Source: DAOUKH01 sp965219875
GTDB taxonomy: Bacteria > Chloroflexota > Dehalococcoidia > SHYB01
DNA length: 64,000 nt
Assembly (NCBI GenBank): GCA_965219875.1
Contig: CBDCOW010000003.1
Span: forward strand, 868,001 to 932,000
Reading direction: 5' to 3'
The notes under the pieces are model-generated. The model searched no databases. It was not told the origin of the DNA and saw only the letters and a program-made list of their open reading frames with translations. Position 1 is the stretch's first letter. Every line of letters begins with the position of its first letter. The position numbers and the translations under genes are program-made. This document shows, piece after piece, positions 41,789-49,190 of this stretch.

Positions 41789-42949
41789 ATGCGCCGGCTT
41801 GCTAGGCTTGCTCCAAGACCGCCCGACCTTCCCAACCCGGGCGCGGACACCGTTCCAAACGAACCTCGCTTGAACGCGCAACCCCGCTCCGGCCAGCCCA
41901 CCGCCGCGCCCGTCATCGCCATGGCCGGCGTGACCAAGACGTACCCCGGCGGCGCCGCGCCCGCCGTAGCCGACCTCTCCTTCGCCGTCACCACCGGCGA
42001 AGTCGTGGCGCTCTTGGGACCAAGCGGCTGCGGCAAGACCACGACGCTGCGACTGATCGCGGGGTTCGAGTCGCCGGACGAGGGAGAGCTTTCCGTCAGC
42101 GGGCAGGTGGTCGCCTCGTCGGACCGGTGGACGCCGCCGGAGCGCCGGGGCCTCGCGATGATCTTCCAGCAATTCGCCCTCTTCCCTCACCTCACCGTGC
42201 TGCAGAACGCGATGTACGGACTCAAAGGCATGCGCGCCGGCGAAAAGCGGCGGGTTGCCGAGGCCGAGCTTGAGCGGGTGGGCATGGCGGAATACGTCAG
42301 CCGCTATCCGCATCAGCTGTCCGGGGGGCAGCAGCAGCGGGTGGCGCTAGCGCGGGCGCTGGCCCCTCAGCCCGTCGTGCTGCTCATGGACGAGCCGTTC
42401 GGCAGCCTCGACGCCGCGCTCCGGACCAGCATGCGGCGAGAGGTCAAGGCCATCCTCGCGCAGCGCGGCGCGACGGCGGTCGTCGTGACCCACGATCAGG
42501 AGGAGGCGTTCACCCTCGCCGACCGCGTCCTGATCTTGAAGCAGGGCCGCCTGGAGCAGTTGAACACGCCCGACAACATCTACCACAAGCCCGCGAGCCG
42601 GTTTGTCGCCGGTTTCGTTGGCCAAGCCGACTTCATCCCCGTCGAGCTGGCCGACGGACGCATCCACTCGGAACTGGGAATGTTCCCCATGGCCGGGGCG
42701 CCGCCGCCGCCGCCCCTCGACCTGCTCCTCCGCCCCGACGACATCGACATCGTGACGGACCGCGAGGGCGAGGCGGAGGTCGTGGAACGTGAGTTCAAGG
42801 GCGCGGACAACGTCTACACGGTGCGGTTGCCCTCGGGGGCGCGGGTACGCAGCGTACAGCCCTCCACGCGCATCTTCAGTATCGGCCAACGGGTCCACGT
42901 GTCGGCCTTCCCCGACCACATCGTCCTCTTCTCGCGCAACGCGGGATGA
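41789..42949 (+). CDS. Iron-type ABC transporter ATP-binding protein (FbpC-like)
   Basis: ATPase of the adjacent permease. Walker A GPSGCGKTTT, Q-loop FQQFALFPHLTVLQN, signature LSGGQQQRVALARAL, Walker B VLLMDEPFGSLDAAL and the switch VTHDQEEAF are intact. A C-terminal TOBE-type regulatory domain (~270-385) follows. The start is uncertain: ATG 41789 is chosen, but the family core (MAGVTKTYPGG) begins at ATG 41921, and the intervening ~44 residues are Pro/Arg-rich. It ends 30 bp before a convergent luciferase-like gene. Confidence 0.85.
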   Translation: MRRLARLAPRPPDLPNPGADTVPNEPRLNAQPRSGQPTAAPVIAMAGVTKTYPGGAAPAVADLSFAVTTGEVVALLGPSGCGKTTTLRLIAGFESPDEGELSVSGQVVASSDRWTPPERRGLAMIFQQFALFPHLTVLQNAMYGLKGMRAGEKRRVAEAELERVGMAEYVSRYPHQLSGGQQQRVALARALAPQPVVLLMDEPFGSLDAALRTSMRREVKAILAQRGATAVVVTHDQEEAFTLADRVLILKQGRLEQLNTPDNIYHKPASRFVAGFVGQADFIPVELADGRIHSELGMFPMAGAPPPPPLDLLLRPDDIDIVTDREGEAEVVEREFKGADNVYTVRLPSGARVRSVQPSTRIFSIGQRVHVSAFPDHIVLFSRNAG

Positions 42950-42979
42950 CCGCCGCCCGCTCCACCCTTCTGTCCTGGG

Positions 42980-44023
42980 CTATCCCCTCGTGAGCGGGAT
43001 GACCTCTTTGGCGAAGCGCTCCATATAGCGCAGCTTGCGCTCGTGGGGCAGGCCGTTAGCCAGCGTCATGTTGATGTCCGTGGCGGGCGCCGCGGCGCGA
43101 AGCTTGGCAATGTGGCGGGCGCACGCATCGGGGCTGCCGACGAACGGCCCGCGGAGCCCCGCGTCGGCGGGGCGGGGAGCGAAGAATCGCTGGTCGCGAG
43201 GGTGATCGGCGGCGCGGCGGTAGTGGACCGCGAGGTCGTCGGAGCCGCCCGCGCCCTCGGTTAGGTAGGGCCGCAGCTCGGCGCGCGCCGCGTCGGGGTC
43301 GTCGGCGGCGTACATGGTCGTATGGACGAGGACCTCGTAGCCGTCGGGATCCTCGCCGGCCTCCCGCAGCGCCCCGGCCCAGGCGTCGTACTCGGCCCGC
43401 CCGCCGCCGGCGGCCAAGGCGATGGGACAACGGAGCCGGGCGGCGCGGCGCGCCGGTCGCACACCGCGCGCCGCCATCCAGACCGGCAGCCCGCCGTCGG
43501 ACGGCTTCGGCGTCACGTTGACGCCGTCGAAATCGTAGTGGCGCCCGTGGTAGGAGAAGGCTTCGGGCCCCCAAGCCAGGCGGAGGACCTCGATCCCCTC
43601 CTCGACGAGCTCGGGTCGGTCTTCCCGCACGACGCCGAAGGCCTCGAACTCTTCGATGCGGTAGCCCAGACCGACGCCGAGGATCAAGCGGCCGCCGGAG
43701 ATCGCGTCGACGACGGCGGCGTCCTCGGCGACGCGCAGCGGGTGATGCAGGGGAAGCAGCAGCACCCACGTGCCGATCTTGATGCGGCTGGTGCGGGCGG
43801 CAATGGCGGCGGCCGTGGTGAGGAGCGAGGGGCAGCAGCCGTTATCGAGGAAGTGATGCTCGGTGAGCCAGACGTGATCGTAGCCCATCGCCTCGGCGGC
43901 GGCGGCCTGATCGAGGACCTCGCCGTAGACCTGTGGCCAAGGACGGCGGAAGCCGCGGGGGTTCGAGCAGTTGAAGACGATGCCGAAGCGGGGGGCGGCG
44001 TCGCGCACGTCGGCTCCTCTCAT
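42980..44023 (-). CDS. LLM-class (luciferase-like) oxidoreductase
   Basis: 347 residues. YDHVWLTEHHFLDNGCCPSLLTTAAAIAARTSRIKIGTWVLLLPLHHPLRVAEDAAVVDAISGGRLILGVGLGYRIEEFEAFG is close to the bacterial luciferase alpha-type pattern, including the EHH segment after strand 2. YHGRHYDFDGVNVTPKPSDGGLPVWMAA is also typical. The start ATG 44023 has GAGG upstream; a longer frame would overlap the divergent SRPBCC promoter. The cofactor could be FMN or F420. Confidence 0.85.
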   Translation of the reverse strand: MRGADVRDAAPRFGIVFNCSNPRGFRRPWPQVYGEVLDQAAAAEAMGYDHVWLTEHHFLDNGCCPSLLTTAAAIAARTSRIKIGTWVLLLPLHHPLRVAEDAAVVDAISGGRLILGVGLGYRIEEFEAFGVVREDRPELVEEGIEVLRLAWGPEAFSYHGRHYDFDGVNVTPKPSDGGLPVWMAARGVRPARRAARLRCPIALAAGGGRAEYDAWAGALREAGEDPDGYEVLVHTTMYAADDPDAARAELRPYLTEGAGGSDDLAVHYRRAADHPRDQRFFAPRPADAGLRGPFVGSPDACARHIAKLRAAAPATDINMTLANGLPHERKLRYMERFAKEVIPLTRG

Positions 44024-44127
44024 TGCGCCGCGTCGTTTCCCGCACCGCGGCGCTCGCGTACTATACGGCCCGTTGCCGCCATTTCGCATCCGGAGGGCGC
44101 GGAGGGCAGCAGAGGAGATTAAGGACG

Positions 44128-44583
44128 ATGAAAGCCTCGATGAATATCATGATCGAGCGGGGCGCGCAGGACGTGTGGGACTGCGTGGCCGACGTCGAGA
44201 GGCGGCACACGTGGTTGGACGGTCTGGCGAAGCCTCGGCGCACATCGGAGGTTGAGTCGGGCGTGGGCGCGGTGTACAAGACGCGTTTCACCCGGCTCGG
44301 TAAGGCCATTGACATCACCTACGAGGTCATCGAGTCCGAGCCGCCCCGGCGTCACGGCTTGCGCGTGATGATGCCGAGGATGCCCTTCGATGCCGTCATC
44401 GAGATTGCGCCGGAGGGCGGCGGCGCAAGGGTTGTCTACACCATGGACACGGGGTCCGGCGGCCGGTTAGCGACGGTGTTGACGACCGTGCTGGGGCCGT
44501 TCATGCGCGCCGTGATCCGCAGGCAGTTGCTCAAGGAGCTGCGTGGGCTCAAGGTTGTCCTTGAGGAGCCCGGCGCGGCCTAG
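44128..44583 (+). CDS. SRPBCC-family (START-like) protein
   Basis: 151 residues with the helix-grip fold pattern: a first beta strand with MKASMNIMIERGAQDVWDCVADVERRHTWLDGL, central strands with GVGAVYKTRF and DITYEVIESEPPRRHGLRV, and a long C-terminal helix (MRAVIRRQLLKELRGLKVVLEE). Such proteins bind hydrophobic ligands or act as polyketide cyclase-like enzymes. AAGGA lies 2-6 nt before the ATG. The stop overlaps the convergent SDR by four bases. Confidence 0.8.
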   Translation: MKASMNIMIERGAQDVWDCVADVERRHTWLDGLAKPRRTSEVESGVGAVYKTRFTRLGKAIDITYEVIESEPPRRHGLRVMMPRMPFDAVIEIAPEGGGARVVYTMDTGSGGRLATVLTTVLGPFMRAVIRRQLLKELRGLKVVLEEPGAA

Positions 44584-45419
44584 GCGAACTTCTCGTCGTA
44601 GTCCTTCGGCTTCATCGCGATGTTGTCCGGCATCGGAGGCCGGGACGAGGTGCAGGCGAGGCCGCCGTCGCACATCACGATCTGGCCGGTGACGAAGGAG
44701 GCGAGGTCGGAGGCGAGGGCCACGGCGATCCCCGCGATGTCCTCGGGCTCGCTGAGGCGCCCCAAGGGTATCGACTTCGCCATCTCGTCCATCCGCCACT
44801 GGGGGAGACGGGTCTTTCCCGGCGGCGCGTTGATCGAGGCGGGGCCGACGCAGTTGACTCGGATGCCGTGAGGGGCGAGCTCGACGGCGAGGGTCTTGGT
44901 GAACTGCATGACTCCGGCTTTGGCCGCGCCGTAGGGCGCCAGTCGGACCGAGGCGCGGAGGCCACTGAGGGAGGCGATGTTCACGATCGCGCCCTTGGTC
45001 TGGTTGGCGATCATGGCGCGGGCGGCGGCCTGGGAGCAGAGAAAGGTGCTCTTGAGGTTCTGCGCCACGGAGACTTCCCAGAACTCCCAGTCCATGTCCA
45101 CGATTTGCGACGGCTTGTGCCCGCGCATGTTGCCGACGTTGTTGATCAGGGTGTCGACGCGCCCGAAGCGGTCGAGGGTCTCGTCGAACAGGCGCTGCAC
45201 GCCGGCCTCGTCGGTGACGTCGGCGGAGGCTCCCATCGCCTCGCCGCCCGCGGCCCGAATTTCCGCCGCGGCGTCCTCGGCGATCTCGCTCACGATGTCG
45301 ATGGGCACGACCTTGGCGCCCATTTCGGCGAGCAGCAGCGCCGAGGCCCGTCCCGCGCCCGCGCCCCCACCGGTCACCACCGCCACTTTGCCCGCGAAGC
45401 CAAGTTTACCGTCCGACAT
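44580..45419 (-). CDS. Short-chain dehydrogenase/reductase (SDR)
   Basis: 279-residue classical SDR. The cofactor motif TGGGAGAGR (~16-24), NNVG (~92-95), the catalytic Ser in NIASLS and YGAAK (~163-167) are all present, followed by GIRVNCVGPASI. An Asp at the end of beta-2 (VPIDIVS) favours NAD(H). The C-terminal tail (~258-279) is extended. It lies 18 bp downstream of a second SDR on the same strand, so the two form a unit. Confidence 0.9.
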   Translation of the reverse strand: MSDGKLGFAGKVAVVTGGGAGAGRASALLLAEMGAKVVPIDIVSEIAEDAAAEIRAAGGEAMGASADVTDEAGVQRLFDETLDRFGRVDTLINNVGNMRGHKPSQIVDMDWEFWEVSVAQNLKSTFLCSQAAARAMIANQTKGAIVNIASLSGLRASVRLAPYGAAKAGVMQFTKTLAVELAPHGIRVNCVGPASINAPPGKTRLPQWRMDEMAKSIPLGRLSEPEDIAGIAVALASDLASFVTGQIVMCDGGLACTSSRPPMPDNIAMKPKDYDEKFA

Positions 45420-45437
45420 TGTCGTCTCCTTGCGGCC

Positions 45438-46277
45438 CTACGCGTCCGCCGTTCCCTCGCCTTCAGCCCGGATGCCCGCGGCGGCGCGCCGGTTGCGGGG
45501 CACGACGCCGACCGCGGCGGAGAAGCCGCCATCGACGCTGATGAGCTGTCCGTTCACGTAGCGGGAGAGGTCGGAGGCGAGGAAGAGAATCGCGCCCGCT
45601 TGGTCGTCGGGCTCGCCGAGCCGCCCCAGCGGGTTGGCGTTCGCCACTGCTTGCATCGACCTCGATTGCACCGCCGCACCCACCGCGGCCGTCACCGTCG
45701 TCCCCGGGGCAATGACGTTCGTCCGTATGCCGTGGGGCCCAAGCTCGACGGCCATGGTCTGGGTCAGATTGATCACGCCCGCCTTGGCCGCGCCGTAGGC
45801 GGAGACGTGGCGCACGTGGCGCACGCCGCCGAGTGAGGAGATATTGATGATCGAGCCGCCGACGCCCCGTTCGATCATCGACCGCGCCTCGACCTGGCAG
45901 GCGAAAAAGACGGCGCGCAGGTTGAGGTCGATGGCGTCATCGAGGAAGTCGGTGCTCGCCTCGATGAAGGGAACGCGGGGGTGGCCGACGGTCCCGCCGG
46001 CATGGTCGCCCTCGCCGTCGCCGAGCTCGGCGACGGCGCGGTCGACCATGCCGCGCACGTCGCCCTCGGAGCGCACGTCGGCGGCGACGGCGATGGCGCG
46101 GACCCCGATGGCGCAGGCCGTGCCGGCGGTCTCCTCGGCGGACGCGCCGTCGATGTCCACGGCGGCGATGCGCGCTCCGGCCCGTGCCAGCATCAGCGCG
46201 GCGGCCTTCCCGATGCCGTGCCCCGCTCCCGTAACGAGCGCGACCTTGTCCTCCAAGCCAAGCAGGGAGTCCGTCAT
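45438..46277 (-). CDS. SDR-family protein with a degenerate NNAG motif
   Basis: 279 residues with TGAGHGIGKAAAL, an Asp after beta-2 (AAVDIDG), the catalytic Ser in IINISS and YGAAK, and RTNVIAPGT. The structural NNAG motif that follows beta-4 is missing: the region reads AVAELGDGEGDHAGGTVGHPRV, with DHAG in place of NNAG and about two or three residues fewer than usual before it. The reading frame is otherwise intact, so this may be a local deletion, an error, or a non-catalytic SDR. It is first in the two-SDR unit. Confidence 0.8.
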   Translation of the reverse strand: MTDSLLGLEDKVALVTGAGHGIGKAAALMLARAGARIAAVDIDGASAEETAGTACAIGVRAIAVAADVRSEGDVRGMVDRAVAELGDGEGDHAGGTVGHPRVPFIEASTDFLDDAIDLNLRAVFFACQVEARSMIERGVGGSIINISSLGGVRHVRHVSAYGAAKAGVINLTQTMAVELGPHGIRTNVIAPGTTVTAAVGAAVQSRSMQAVANANPLGRLGEPDDQAGAILFLASDLSRYVNGQLISVDGGFSAAVGVVPRNRRAAAGIRAEGEGTADA

Positions 46278-46312
46278 GGCGGGAGTGTAGCGACGCGCCC
46301 CAGGGGGGTCAA

Positions 46313-46385
46313 CGCAAAGGCGCGCTGAGGGCGCTCGCAGCGCGCGCCCTCTCTCAGTCTCCCCCAGAGGAGGAGAGGTTTAAGA
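46313..46385. repeat. Dispersed palindromic intergenic repeat copy
   Basis: GCGCGCTGAGGGCGCTCGC and CCCTCTCTCAGTCTCCCCCA with its GAGGAGGAGAGG return arm, then TTTAAG. It lies in the gap between the SDR and the TlpA gene, immediately next to the stop of the latter. Confidence 0.75.
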
Positions 46386-46387
46386 GA

Positions 46388-46981
46388 CTACGGAATGGCG
46401 AGTACGTCGTCGAGGATGGCGGCGAGGCGCTCCTCGTTGAGGGGGCCGACGAACTTGCGCACGACGCGCCCCCCGCGGTCGATGAAGTGCTTCTCGGGCA
46501 CGCCGGTGAGACCGTACTCGATGGCGATGGTGCCGCGCGGATCGGGGCCGACGGGGTAGGTCACCCCGAACTCGCGGAGGAAGTCGCGGGCCCGCGCCTC
46601 AGTATCGAAGACGTCGATGCCGATGAATAGCACGCGGTCCTGGTAGCGCCGCCACACCGCTTCGAGCACGGGGGCCTCGCGGCGGCAGGGCACGCACCAC
46701 GAGCCCCAGAAGTCGATCAAGATAGGGCGCTCGCCGATCTCCTCGGAGAGCGTCAGGACGTCGCCGCTGAAGAGCTCGAGGTCGAAGTCCGACGGGGTCT
46801 CGCGCAAGACTTCAACCTCGCCGGTGTCGTCGAAGGTAACCAGACCGCCGCGCCCGCTTCCACCGCCAACCACGCTGATCACGATGATGACGAAGATCGC
46901 GGTCAGCGGCGCGAGACCGATCGCGTAGAGTGACCACTTGGGCAGGGATAGGTTGGGGAAACGCACGCTAACCGGCCACAT
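46388..46981 (-). CDS. TlpA/ResA-family membrane-anchored thioredoxin
   Basis: 197 residues with one N-terminal membrane segment (~17-39) and an extracytoplasmic thioredoxin domain. The active site WCVPC has Cys96 and Cys99, and the cis-Pro segment TGVPEKHFID is present. The role is delivery of reducing power to disulfides outside the membrane, as in cytochrome c maturation (ResA/CcmG). It overlaps the upstream CcdA gene by 14 bp and is its obvious electron acceptor. No heme-lyase genes are in the window. Confidence 0.9.
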   Translation of the reverse strand: MWPVSVRFPNLSLPKWSLYAIGLAPLTAIFVIIVISVVGGGSGRGGLVTFDDTGEVEVLRETPSDFDLELFSGDVLTLSEEIGERPILIDFWGSWCVPCRREAPVLEAVWRRYQDRVLFIGIDVFDTEARARDFLREFGVTYPVGPDPRGTIAIEYGLTGVPEKHFIDRGGRVVRKFVGPLNEERLAAILDDVLAIP

Positions 46982-47885
46982 CGCCCAAGACTACCCAGTA
47001 GACAATGAGGTAGACGCCCGAACCGACGAGAAAGACCGCGCTCAGCCGGTGCACGTAGGGAACGAGGCCTCGCAGCGCCCGCGTCGCCGCGCCCTTGAGG
47101 GTCGCCGCGCCCAAGGCGACGGCCACGACGACGAGGCCCATCCCAAGAGCGAAGCTCACGAACTGTCCCGCCGAGGCGAGGAAGCCATCGCGGTTGAGGG
47201 AGGTGGCGACGACCACGAGGAAGATCGGCAGGGTGCAGGAGAGCGAGGCGGCGCCGTAGGCCACGCCATAGGCAAAGGCGGACGCGGGGCCCCGGCTCCC
47301 GGGCCGGACGCCGGGAACGTTGAGCCGCCCCGCCCAGGCGATTCCGATGCTCCGCCCCGTGACCAAGAGCCACGCGCCCAGCAGCGCCATGCCCACGCCG
47401 ACGGCAAGGCCGGCCCAGGGGAAGGCGTCGATGACCGCTCCGCCGCCGGCGCTGACGACCGAGCCGATGATAGTGAAGAGCACGACGAAGCCCAGGGTGG
47501 CCATGACGCCGAGCATGGCGGCCCGCCCCAGCGCGCGGGCGGTGACGTCGCCCGGCGGCCCTTCTCTCTCGCCCATGTAGTAGCCGGCGAAGGCGGGAAG
47601 CATCAGGAAGCCGCAGGGGTTGACGCTGGCGACGACGCCGGCGCTGAAGGCGTAGCCGAACGGCAAAAGCGTGACGAAGTCGGTGGCGTACTGCTCAGGG
47701 CTCACGCCGTCGCCGGTCACGCCTCGCAGGCCCAGCGCGAAAACCGCGGCCATGAAGGCGGCCATCGCCAGGCCCAGGCCGCCAAACACCAGCAGTGGCC
47801 TGCCCGCCGGCGCTGCCGGAGTGGACGCTCCCGTACCGGGGAGCGGAGAGCCTGCCTCCGTGTGCGTGCTCATCATCCTCGGCAT
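46968..47885 (-). CDS. ccdA: Cytochrome c biogenesis protein CcdA (thiol-disulfide transporter)
   Basis: 305-residue membrane protein with an N-terminal extra segment (~30-53) and then the six-helix CcdA core. The paired catalytic cysteines are Cys91 (in NPCGF) and Cys217 (in SCTLP), each followed by Pro-containing helices. It moves reducing equivalents from cytoplasmic thioredoxin to extracytoplasmic partners such as the adjacent TlpA protein. The first ~28 residues are polar; a start at the second or third Met is possible. It follows the beta-propeller gene by 30 bp. Confidence 0.92.
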   Translation of the reverse strand: MPRMMSTHTEAGSPLPGTGASTPAAPAGRPLLVFGGLGLAMAAFMAAVFALGLRGVTGDGVSPEQYATDFVTLLPFGYAFSAGVVASVNPCGFLMLPAFAGYYMGEREGPPGDVTARALGRAAMLGVMATLGFVVLFTIIGSVVSAGGGAVIDAFPWAGLAVGVGMALLGAWLLVTGRSIGIAWAGRLNVPGVRPGSRGPASAFAYGVAYGAASLSCTLPIFLVVVATSLNRDGFLASAGQFVSFALGMGLVVVAVALGAATLKGAATRALRGLVPYVHRLSAVFLVGSGVYLIVYWVVLGDVAG

Positions 47886-47915
47886 GCCATACGCCGCCGT
47901 CCGGGCCGCGGCGGG

Positions 47916-48902
47916 CTAGCTTGCGCTTGCGTTGCCGGCCCAGTTAATCCCGTTGTCGCGGCTGGCGAACACCTGGCCGGTTGTCGTGACGGCGTAGAGG
48001 GCGCCGTCGCCGGGCCACACCGCGACGAGGCGCTCGTCGTCGATCCCCGCGCCGGCGATTTCCCAACTTTCCCCGAGATCGCCGGAGCGGTAGAAACGGC
48101 CGTTGGCGATCACGTAGAGCTTGTCCGGATCGCTGAGGTCGCCCTTGATGTCGGCTATGGCTTGGAAGGGAACCCCGCCGCGCACCGTCTTGTCGAAGCT
48201 CGTCCCGCCGTCGTCGCTCCTGATCAGGCCGCGCGTGGTGTGGAAGGCGAAGACGGTATCAGGGTTGCCGGCGGGAACGGCGAGCGAGGAGAAGGAAGCC
48301 TCGCTTTCCAGGAGAAGGGCCCGCCAGGCGCTCCCTCCATCTTCGGACCGGTAGAGTCCCCCGCCCTGCACGAAGGCGTAGAGGCTGCCGCTTCCGGGGT
48401 CTACGGTGAACGACCGAACGTCGGCGGACGGCAGGTCGAGAGACAGATCGCGCCAGGTGAGGCCGCCGTCGTCGCTCCGGGCGAAGACGCCGTCGCCGGC
48501 GGCGTAGAAGGCCCCGGCTTGGGCGGGATCGGGAACGACGGAGCGCACCGCCTCCCCGTTGAAGGCGGCGGGTTGCCACACGCCGCCGCCGTCGATGGAG
48601 CGGAAGAGGCCGTTGGAGTCGGCAAGCAGGACAACGGCGGAATCGGAGGGATGGACAGCAACGCCCGATATCTGAATGAAGCCGGAGACGCCGCTCCCAC
48701 CCCCGCGAAGGATCTGCGCGAAGAGGAAGACGAGGATAGCGACAAGGACGACGCCGGCGATGATGCCGCCCGCGATCCAATCGGTGGAAAGATTGGCGAG
48801 GGAGAAGCGGGAGAGACGGGACGGCTCGGCTTGGGTGTCGCGGGAGCGCGTCGCCCGGGCCCGGCGCTCGCCCCGCCGCCTATTGCGACGTGTGCTGGCC
48901 AC
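47916..48902 (-). CDS. Membrane-anchored BNR/YCF48-type beta-propeller protein
   Basis: 328 residues: a basic cytoplasmic N-terminus (~1-40), one membrane anchor (~43-65), then six or seven blades bearing Asp-box-like motifs such as LFRSIDGGGVWQ, VFARSDDGGLTWRD, LYRSEDGGSAWRA, LIRSDDGGTSF, FYRSGDLGESWE and VFASRDNGINWA. Extracytoplasmic propellers of this kind often act as assembly factors or scaffolds (YCF48 for photosystem II) or as sialidase-like folds without activity. GTG 48902 is chosen over GTG 48950 because AAAGG lies ~7 nt upstream. It heads a unit with ccdA and tlpA, which suggests a link to extracytoplasmic protein maturation. Confidence 0.8.
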   Translation of the reverse strand: MASTRRNRRRGERRARATRSRDTQAEPSRLSRFSLANLSTDWIAGGIIAGVVLVAILVFLFAQILRGGGSGVSGFIQISGVAVHPSDSAVVLLADSNGLFRSIDGGGVWQPAAFNGEAVRSVVPDPAQAGAFYAAGDGVFARSDDGGLTWRDLSLDLPSADVRSFTVDPGSGSLYAFVQGGGLYRSEDGGSAWRALLLESEASFSSLAVPAGNPDTVFAFHTTRGLIRSDDGGTSFDKTVRGGVPFQAIADIKGDLSDPDKLYVIANGRFYRSGDLGESWEIAGAGIDDERLVAVWPGDGALYAVTTTGQVFASRDNGINWAGNASAS

Positions 48903-49147
48903 TGAAGCGCCTTTCTGAAGAACGGTGCGCACGATTGTACTTGATTTCACTAGCGCGCGCGAACGTGCGGGAGGCGCGACAGGTGACGTCCCTGTGCAAC
49001 CGGACGCCGGGACACCCGCCTCGCCTCCAGCTTCTCCTCACCCTCTGCTTTTTCCCCTTAACGGTGCGTGCGCGCGAGGCGCCCCCTTAGACCAACCGCG
49101 TCTACACAGGCAACACCTCGTGGGCAGGAGTGGAGATAAGCAAAACT

Positions 49148-49175
49148 TTGAACTAATTCTAAAACTTGTTATAAT
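49148..49175 (+). promoter_or_regulatory. Promoter of the giant Calx-beta gene in an AT-rich island
   Basis: TTGAAC (49148-49153), a 16-bp spacer and a perfect TATAAT (49170-49175) lie in a ~50-bp AT-rich island. Transcription is predicted near 49182, so GTG 49179 cannot be the start codon and ATG 49191 would have a leader of only ~9 nt. The rest of the 48903-49147 gap shows no feature. Confidence 0.7.
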
Positions 49176-49190
49176 TTTGTGCGGGTGAGA

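Noticed and set aside
46938..48905. 655-aa plus-strand frame over tlpA, ccdA and the propeller gene
   Set aside because: Antisense shadow of three well-supported genes.
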